From: Proteobacteria bacterium UBA6921
GTDB lineage: Bacteria > Pseudomonadota > Gammaproteobacteria > SG8-11
Direction: 5' to 3'
Assembly (NCBI GenBank): GCA_002450895.1
Contig: DKAR01000187.1
Span: 10,178 to 20,645, forward strand
DNA: 10,468 nucleotides
Shown piece by piece: positions 5,699 through 10,468 of the stretch (within the stretch, counting starts at the first letter, position 1; each line of letters opens with the position of its first letter). Under the pieces are notes generated by a model that made no database searches, was not told where the DNA came from, and saw only the letters and a list, made by a program, of their open reading frames with translations. The translations under genes were made by a program, and so were the position numbers.

Positions 5699-6763
5699 GT
5701 GACGTTACGCCTAAAGCAGATCAAAACATTCCCCATCACGATTCCTGATTCGAATCGTGTGCAATCGGCGAATGAAGCGATTTTTGAGCCGGCAAAGCCG
5801 CCCGCGCCCGCAACCGCCGCGCCCGCACCGGGTGCGCGGCCTGCCGCCGGTGCTGGTGCAAAACGAGCCGAGCCGCCCCCGCCTTCGGGTGAGGAATCCT
5901 TTTTTGACGACCGGGAACGCTTTTCGAAGATGGAATCCCGCGTCGCGCTTACCGCGTTCGCGTTTATTGTTTTCGTCTTGACGGCCGCCTGGTTCAGCTG
6001 GGACGAGCAGTATTCGATCGTTGGAGACGCCGATACGGCCTACAACTACGGCCTGGTGGGCGGATTGATGATGGTGGTGATTTTGATCTATGCCGCGCGT
6101 AAACGGCTTCGGTCGATGCGAAAGGCGGGAGATATCCGCTACTGGTACTACTTCCATTTCATCCTGGGCGTCGTCGGACCGGTGCTGATCATTCTTCACA
6201 CGTCGTTTGATATCCGATCGATTAACGGCGGTGTCGCGCTGTTCGCAATGCTCTTCGTCGTGTTCAGCGGATTTGTCGGCCGGTACATCTACACGCGCGC
6301 GAGCTATGGATTGCGCACCCACGAGCAGGACCTGAAAGAAGTGCAAAGCCACATCGCGCACGGCGTTCTGCACAGTAAAATGACCGCGTTCAAGCAGGTT
6401 GAATCCGAGATCAAGAATTTTACCGACCACGCCTTGGCGGCGCCGGTGGGTGTTGAAGGCATCGTGCGCAATATCTCGACCATGCGAATTCAGGCGTTCA
6501 TGAAGATGCGCGATGTCGACCGGCAGATGACCCGCATCATGTCCAATCTGGCGAAGTCCGAAAATTGGGGCAAAGATGCACTGAAGGCACGACTGCACGA
6601 AGAACGTCGGCTCATTCGAGCCCACTTGAATGCTGCCGCTAATATTGGACGGTTTCAGGCATTCGAAAAGCTTGCCGGCCGTTGGCGCGTGCTTCACGTT
6701 CCGCTTTTATATCTGCTCTTGTTGTCCGGTTTGGCGCATGTGCTTGCCGTACACATGTATTGA
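5699..6763 (+). CDS. Five-helix inner-membrane protein, probable di-haem b-type cytochrome
   Basis: 354 residues, GTG start. A Pro/Ala-rich cytoplasmic N-terminus (about 30-66) precedes helices at about 82-100, 115-132, 149-169, 178-198 and 332-350. Helix 3 carries H153 and H167, and helix 5 carries H333 and H347: both pairs are H-x13-H, the spacing by which two b haems are held between two helices in cytochrome b and in ferric-reductase-like proteins. By the positive-inside rule the N-terminus and the 130-residue polar, helical stretch 200-328 are cytoplasmic, and the C-terminal HMY is periplasmic. Role (inferred): pass electrons across the inner membrane, or between quinone and the periplasmic cytochromes encoded next. 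The stop is 14 bases before the 21-haem gene, so the two are probably cotranscribed. It has no close match to a named family that I can give with confidence; the four histidines make the haem assignment fairly safe. Confidence 0.8.
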   Translation: MTLRLKQIKTFPITIPDSNRVQSANEAIFEPAKPPAPATAAPAPGARPAAGAGAKRAEPPPPSGEESFFDDRERFSKMESRVALTAFAFIVFVLTAAWFSWDEQYSIVGDADTAYNYGLVGGLMMVVILIYAARKRLRSMRKAGDIRYWYYFHFILGVVGPVLIILHTSFDIRSINGGVALFAMLFVVFSGFVGRYIYTRASYGLRTHEQDLKEVQSHIAHGVLHSKMTAFKQVESEIKNFTDHALAAPVGVEGIVRNISTMRIQAFMKMRDVDRQMTRIMSNLAKSENWGKDALKARLHEERRLIRAHLNAAANIGRFQAFEKLAGRWRVLHVPLLYLLLLSGLAHVLAVHMY

Positions 6764-6777
6764 TTCGGGAAATTGGA

Positions 6778-8352
6778 ATGAAATGGATCCGGGCATGGCT
6801 CATCCTGCTCTGTGGTGCTGTCGGCGTTCTCGTCGCAGCGCCGGCATTTGCCGGTGCCAAACAGGCGGTGGAGTCCCTGTTGATGCCGGGCGAAGTCTCG
6901 AAGGCGCATGCGCGGTACGAAAAGGACTGCAATAAGTGCCACGAAAATTTCAAGACCCAGAACCAGAACAAAAAATGTCTCGACTGTCACAAGGAAATCA
7001 ACGCTGACATTAACAAGAAAGTCGGGTCGCACGGACGAATCAAGGACATCAACGACCGAGAATGCAGAACCTGCCATTCTGAACACAAGGGGCGCGATCG
7101 CAGCATCGCGGCTTTTGACAAAGAATCCTTCGACCACACTCAGACGGACTTCAAGCTCAAGGGTTGGCATATCCAGCTCGAATGCGCGCAGTGCCACAAC
7201 CCCGCTGCAAAATTTCGCGAAGCAAAGAAGGAATGCATCAATTGTCACCAGGATGATGACCGGCACAAGGGTCGTCTGGGTGAGCAGTGCAAGAACTGCC
7301 ATATCGAGGAAGGCTGGAAGATTTCACGATTCGACCACGAAAAGACCGATTTCAAATTGAAAGAGCGGCACAAGGATGTTGCATGTGCGGACTGCCACCC
7401 CAATGAGCGGTACGCCAATACGCCAGGTGACTGTTTCTTCTGTCATGAGATGGATGACGTCCACAAGCGCAATCACGGCAAGAAGTGTGATAGCTGCCAT
7501 TCTGAAAGCGGCTGGTTCAAGATCAAATTCGATCACGACAAGGACACCCGCTTTGAACTGAAGGATGTTCACGCGAAGCTCGCCTGCAAGGATTGCCATT
7601 CTGAGAACGTCTACGAGAAGCGCCTAAAAACCGATTGCTTCTCTTGCCACGAGTCGAGCGACAAGCACAAAGGACAGTACGGGAAGGTGTGCAATAAGTG
7701 CCACACGACCGAAGCATGGGTACGCGCCGCCTTTGATCACAACGAGGACACCACATTCAACTTGCGCGGAAACCACAAGAAAGTTGCATGTGAGGATTGT
7801 CACCGGGGTTCGATCTTCGATGAAAAGCTGGGGACCGGTTGTTATACCTGCCACCGGTTTGACGACGCGCACCGGGGCCAGGAAGGCAAGTCCTGCGAGC
7901 GGTGTCATGACGAGCGAGGGTGGGAAACCAAGGTGGTTTTCGACCACAACATTACGAAATTTCCCTTACACGGCACGCACATTTTCATCACATGCGAAGA
8001 GTGCCACGTTTCCAATACCTACAAAGACGCCGAGGTAAAGTGCAATTCCTGCCATGCCAAAGACGACGTCCATAAGGAGCGGCTGGGGCCAAAGTGCGAA
8101 CTGTGTCACGGTCCGTACGACTGGCTGGCCTGGCAGTTCGACCATGATACGCAAACGGATTTTCCTTTGGACGGAAAACACGATGGGATAGACTGCCACG
8201 CGTGTCACAAAGAAAAGGTGAAGAGCAAAATAGAATTGTCAATGTCGTGCTACAGCTGTCACAAAGACGATGATGCACACAACGGCAATTTGGGTACGCA
8301 GTGTGACAAGTGCCATGTGACGTCATCGTTCAAGAAGAAGAAGCTTAACTAG
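6778..8352 (+). CDS. Exported 21-haem c-type cytochrome of trihaem repeats
   Basis: The ATG at 6778 gives 524 residues; GGGA at 6767-6770 is a modest ribosome site. A Sec signal peptide ends near residue 25 (APAFA|GA), so haem attachment is periplasmic. I count 21 CxxCH motifs from C51 to C509, one per 25 residues. Haems 1-2 form a short N-terminal part, haems 3-20 form six tandem units of three haems (66-75 residues each), and haem 21 closes the protein, which ends in a KKKKLN tail. Each unit reads CxxCH-xxxGW-FDH-TxFxLxxxH-CxxCH-CxxCH-xxDDxHKG. The three extra histidines per unit are natural distal ligands, so the haems are probably all bis-His and low-potential. There is no catalytic domain. 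Likely role: a long periplasmic electron wire between the b-type protein and an outer cytochrome. The frame stays open upstream to 6682 inside the previous gene, but that extension lacks a signal peptide. Confidence 0.93.
   Translation: MKWIRAWLILLCGAVGVLVAAPAFAGAKQAVESLLMPGEVSKAHARYEKDCNKCHENFKTQNQNKKCLDCHKEINADINKKVGSHGRIKDINDRECRTCHSEHKGRDRSIAAFDKESFDHTQTDFKLKGWHIQLECAQCHNPAAKFREAKKECINCHQDDDRHKGRLGEQCKNCHIEEGWKISRFDHEKTDFKLKERHKDVACADCHPNERYANTPGDCFFCHEMDDVHKRNHGKKCDSCHSESGWFKIKFDHDKDTRFELKDVHAKLACKDCHSENVYEKRLKTDCFSCHESSDKHKGQYGKVCNKCHTTEAWVRAAFDHNEDTTFNLRGNHKKVACEDCHRGSIFDEKLGTGCYTCHRFDDAHRGQEGKSCERCHDERGWETKVVFDHNITKFPLHGTHIFITCEECHVSNTYKDAEVKCNSCHAKDDVHKERLGPKCELCHGPYDWLAWQFDHDTQTDFPLDGKHDGIDCHACHKEKVKSKIELSMSCYSCHKDDDAHNGNLGTQCDKCHVTSSFKKKKLN
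7063..8301 (+). repeat. Six tandem trihaem units inside the 21-haem cytochrome gene
   Basis: Units begin at the first cysteine codon of haems 3, 6, 9, 12, 15 and 18 (7063, 7288, 7486, 7690, 7894, 8095) and measure 75, 66, 68, 68, 67 and 69 codons. The repeats are clear at protein level but diverged in DNA, so they are old duplications under selection rather than a recent expansion. Confidence 0.85.
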
Positions 8353-8397
8353 TCATGAGTGATTTCTCGGTCGCCCGCAGTAAGGGAACAAAGATTT

Positions 8398-8402
8398 GGA
8401 GG
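8398..8402 (+). promoter_or_regulatory. Strong ribosome-binding site of a leader reading frame
   Basis: GGAGG lies 8 bases before a GTG at 8411 that opens a short frame ending on the next gene's start codon. The large cytochrome's own ATG at 8455 has only AAGGG 12 bases upstream, so this may be the main ribosome entry point for it. Confidence 0.5.
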
Positions 8403-8410
8403 TCAGGGAA

Positions 8411-8455
8411 GTGGGACCCATGGGTTCGGCGAGAAGCAAGGGCGGGTTGCTGTAA
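8411..8455 (+). CDS. Possible 14-residue leader peptide, translationally coupled
   Basis: GTG at 8411, with an in-frame ATG at 8420, runs to a TAA at 8453-8455 and encodes (V/M)GPMGSARSKGGLL. The stop overlaps the ATG of the large cytochrome gene (TAATG), the usual geometry of translational coupling by terminating ribosomes. The peptide resembles nothing known. It lies in the 102-base gap between the two cytochrome genes, which shows no promoter or terminator. It could be chance; the well-placed ribosome site is the main support. Confidence 0.35.
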   Translation: MGPMGSARSKGGLL

Positions 8456-10468
8456 TGCCGCAACTGCTGGAAATCGCAAAACGGATTGTTGCGTTGGTCG
8501 TGCTGATCGGCGCGTTGGTGCCTGTGCAATTGTCCCATGCCGTAACTCTTCCGAAGCGACTCGACTTTGATCATCTGACAACGGGATTTCCGCTCGTTGG
8601 TCGCCACGAATTTGTTCCGTGCGAGTCCTGTCATGCCGGGGGCACGTTCAAGGGAACCCCGCGCCAATGTTCCGGGTGTCACAACGGAACAATCGCGATC
8701 GGAAAATCCGCGACGCACATCGTTACAACGGTCCAATGCGACCGCTGCCATAGCCTGACGACGACGTTCCAGGAGTCGGCGCGCATGGATCACAGCACCA
8801 CTAGCGCCAATTGCTCAACCTGCCACAACACTGTAACCGCAACCGGCAAGCCCGCCGGTCACATCGCCACGACTCTGGAATGTTCAAGTTGCCACAGCTC
8901 GGTGGGATGGCTTCAGTCGGTCGGATTTGACCACACGGGCATCGTGAACAACTGCATCAGTTGCCACGATGGCGTGCAAGCCTCCGGCAAGGGCGGCTTG
9001 CATTTGCGTGGATTTGGAACAACGAATGAATGTCAGGCGTGTCATTCCATCGGCGGCGCGTTTAGACCGGTCGTTCGCGTCGACCACAATGAAATTCCGA
9101 CCGTTGCAAACTGTTCAAGTTGCCACGATGGCGGAATCGCGATCGGGAAGAATGCTACGCATTTGGTAACGACGCTTCAGTGCAGCGAGTGTCACAACAC
9201 GAATGCATTTGCGCCGACGGTATTCAATCATCAGGGCATTACGAACAATTGCGTGCGATGTCACGACGGTAGCGGCGCCCGTGGAAAGGATGGAAAGCAC
9301 AACCTCGGTTTAAACACGACCAACGTGTGCGAAGCATGCCACCAACCGAACACGGACTGGCGTGTATTGAAAACCGATCACACGCAGGTGGTTGGCATAT
9401 GCGAGAGTTGCCACAACGGCACGCTGTCGACAGGCAAGGGGGTCACGCACATCCCCACCGCCAGCAAGTCTTGCGATATTTGCCACACAACAAATGCATG
9501 GTCGCCGACGCAATTTGACCATTCGCCAACGCAAACCAGCGGTAGGGTCTGTTTTGACTGCCACAACGGCGGCAGCGACGGGCGCGGCAAGGGTCCAACT
9601 CACATCGCTACTTCAAACAATTGCCAGGCGTGCCACCAGCCGAACACCAATTGGGTCGTGTCTGTTGTTGACCACAATGAAATTTCGAATGTCACGAACT
9701 GCTCGAGCTGTCATAACAATGTAACCGCTCAAGGCAAGAGTGCTACGCACCTTGTGACCAATCTGCAGTGCAGCGAGTGTCACACTACCACTGCGTGGTC
9801 GCCGACCAGCTTCAACCACCAAGGGATCGCCGGAAATTGCGTGCAGTGCCACAACGGCACGAACGCACGTGGCAAGGGACGAACTCATATCAACAGCACC
9901 AACGTGTGCGAGGCGTGCCACACGCCAAATTCGAATTGGGTCGTCATCAATGTTGACCACAATCAAGTGATCGGTAGCTGCGCCTCCGCGGGGTGTCACT
10001 CCAAGCCCACTGGTCACATTAACTCGACCAACTTGTGCGAAGCTTGCCACTTCAAGCCGCCGGCGGGTGGGTGGAAGCCAGCCAGGACTGTTGATCACAC
10101 CCAGGTCATCGGCAGCTGCGCATCGACGGGGTGCCATTCGCGACCGAACGGGCACATCAACACCACGAACCGGTGCGAGGCGTGTCACTCCACCGTGACT
10201 TTTGATCCGGTGGTGCGGGTGGATCACGCGGAAGTGCTTGGATCCTGCTCCGCATGCCATACGCAACCGATTGGCCACATCATATCTACGAATACCTGCG
10301 ACGCTTGTCATGACCCGGCGCCAAAGCCGTGGAATCCCGCGGTCATCGTCGACCATAAGCAAATACCCGATGCCGTCAAGGGATTGTGTGTCGGATGCCA
10401 TCCGAAGCCCGTGCCGCACCCGAATACGACGAATAGTTGCGGTGCGTGCCACTCCAATGGTCCGCCGG
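8455..10468 (+). CDS. Exported giant multihaem c-type cytochrome, at least 27 haems (3' end outside window)
   Basis: The frame is open from the ATG at 8455 to the right edge: 671 residues and no stop. Residues 1-29 are a signal peptide (hydrophobic core, cleavage after LSHA). Then come 25 CxxCH and two CX4CH motifs (CASAGCH at residue 509, CASTGCH at 555), one haem per 25 residues. Haems 1-3 form an N-terminal part. Haems 4-19 form four tetrahaem modules starting at residues 120, 220, 316 and 416. Haems 20-27 form shorter dihaem modules starting at 509, 555, 598 and 645. Recurring distal-histidine patterns are GKxxTHI and VDHN / F(D/N)H. Exactly 27 histidines lie outside the motifs in the mature part, one per haem. 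Likely an outer-membrane-associated or extracellular electron-transfer protein working with the 21-haem protein. No lipobox is seen. The downstream domains, including any surface anchor or substrate site, are not visible. Confidence 0.93.
   Translation, partial: MPQLLEIAKRIVALVVLIGALVPVQLSHAVTLPKRLDFDHLTTGFPLVGRHEFVPCESCHAGGTFKGTPRQCSGCHNGTIAIGKSATHIVTTVQCDRCHSLTTTFQESARMDHSTTSANCSTCHNTVTATGKPAGHIATTLECSSCHSSVGWLQSVGFDHTGIVNNCISCHDGVQASGKGGLHLRGFGTTNECQACHSIGGAFRPVVRVDHNEIPTVANCSSCHDGGIAIGKNATHLVTTLQCSECHNTNAFAPTVFNHQGITNNCVRCHDGSGARGKDGKHNLGLNTTNVCEACHQPNTDWRVLKTDHTQVVGICESCHNGTLSTGKGVTHIPTASKSCDICHTTNAWSPTQFDHSPTQTSGRVCFDCHNGGSDGRGKGPTHIATSNNCQACHQPNTNWVVSVVDHNEISNVTNCSSCHNNVTAQGKSATHLVTNLQCSECHTTTAWSPTSFNHQGIAGNCVQCHNGTNARGKGRTHINSTNVCEACHTPNSNWVVINVDHNQVIGSCASAGCHSKPTGHINSTNLCEACHFKPPAGGWKPARTVDHTQVIGSCASTGCHSRPNGHINTTNRCEACHSTVTFDPVVRVDHAEVLGSCSACHTQPIGHIISTNTCDACHDPAPKPWNPAVIVDHKQIPDAVKGLCVGCHPKPVPHPNTTNSCGACHSNGPP
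8812..9978 (+). repeat. Four tandem tetrahaem modules
   Basis: Modules start at the first cysteine codons of haems 4, 8, 12 and 16 (8812, 9112, 9400, 9700) and are 100, 96, 100 and 93 codons long. Each runs CxSCH-GKxxTH, CxxCH-xxxxW-FDH, CxxCH-RGKGxTH, CxACHxPNxxW-VDH. Modules two and four are the closest pair, sharing QCSECH, FNHQGI and TNVCEACH at matching places 588 bases apart. Confidence 0.8.
9979..10468 (+). repeat. Tandem dihaem modules, continuing past the window
   Basis: Modules start at haems 20, 22, 24 and 26 (9979, 10117, 10246, 10387), spaced 46, 43 and 47 codons. The pattern is SC-CH-xxPxGHI-xTNxCxACH-VDHxxV. The first two use CX4CH instead of CxxCH at the first haem. Confidence 0.75.

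Noticed and set aside
5711..6697. Antisense open frame of 328 codons opposite the b-type protein gene
   Set aside because: It mirrors a gene with strong membrane-protein and haem-ligand evidence. Its translation is His/Arg-rich without motifs, and there is no ribosome site or promoter. It is a by-product of codon use.
6682..6777. Upstream start for the 21-haem cytochrome, inside the b-type gene
   Set aside because: It would overlap the previous gene by 82 bases and put 32 residues in front of a standard signal peptide starting MKWIRAW.
8359..8454. Upstream GTG in frame with the giant cytochrome
   Set aside because: It would add 32 polar residues before the signal peptide and has no ribosome site.
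9613..10452. Antisense open frame of 279 codons opposite the giant cytochrome
   Set aside because: It is the reverse reading of the repeated Cys/His/Thr/Asn codons, which yields few stops. It lacks a start signal and any domain.
8812..10468. CRISPR-like or satellite DNA repeat
   Set aside because: The periodicity comes from haem-binding modules in one continuous reading frame; the DNA copies are diverged and there are no spacers.

Overview
The window reads as a chromosomal segment of a Gram-negative bacterium, most likely a beta- or gammaproteobacterium. This rests on a single-stranded DNA-binding protein tail ending DDDIPF, several Sec-type signal peptides on periplasmic proteins, a CcmI/NrfG-type TPR protein and a perfect CRP-like operator core (TGTGA-N6-TCACA). 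No mobile element, CRISPR array, tRNA or rRNA was seen.

Left part (1-3112). The end of ssb (+) meets, with a 4-base overlap, the end of a convergent gene for an exported protein of ten ankyrin repeats (-). Diverging from that gene is an exported Sel1-repeat protein with a C-terminal membrane anchor and a basic Ala/Pro-rich tail (+). Both are scaffold-type proteins with no recognisable catalytic domain.

Middle (3126-4960). A minus-strand gene encodes a membrane-anchored oxidoreductase with two iron-sulfur cluster motifs followed by FAD- and NAD(P)-binding Rossmann motifs in a circularly permuted order. A 476-base non-coding region separates it from the next gene. It holds a good sigma70-like promoter for the oxidoreductase. 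Facing the other way are a CRP/FNR-family operator core and an extended -10 element placed as in a class II activated promoter.

Right part (4961-10468), all on + and closely spaced: (i) a membrane-anchored TPR protein resembling the apocytochrome-handling domain of CcmI/NrfG; (ii) a five-helix membrane protein with H-x13-H on two helices, as in di-haem b cytochromes; (iii) an exported 21-haem c-type cytochrome built from six trihaem units; (iv) an exported c-type cytochrome that runs off the window with 27 haem sites visible (25 CxxCH plus 2 CX4CH). In both cytochromes the histidines outside the haem motifs match the haem number almost one for one, so probably all haems are bis-His ligated and the proteins act as electron wires rather than catalysts.

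Inference: the right part and the divergent oxidoreductase look like one electron-transfer module. NAD(P)H/flavin/Fe-S chemistry on the cytoplasmic side, a di-haem b protein in the inner membrane, a periplasmic multihaem wire and a very large multihaem cytochrome would together form a trans-envelope conduit, with the TPR protein perhaps helping to mature these haem-dense proteins. The layout recalls porin-cytochrome conduits of metal-oxidising or -reducing bacteria; the outer-membrane porin, if there is one, would lie beyond the right edge.
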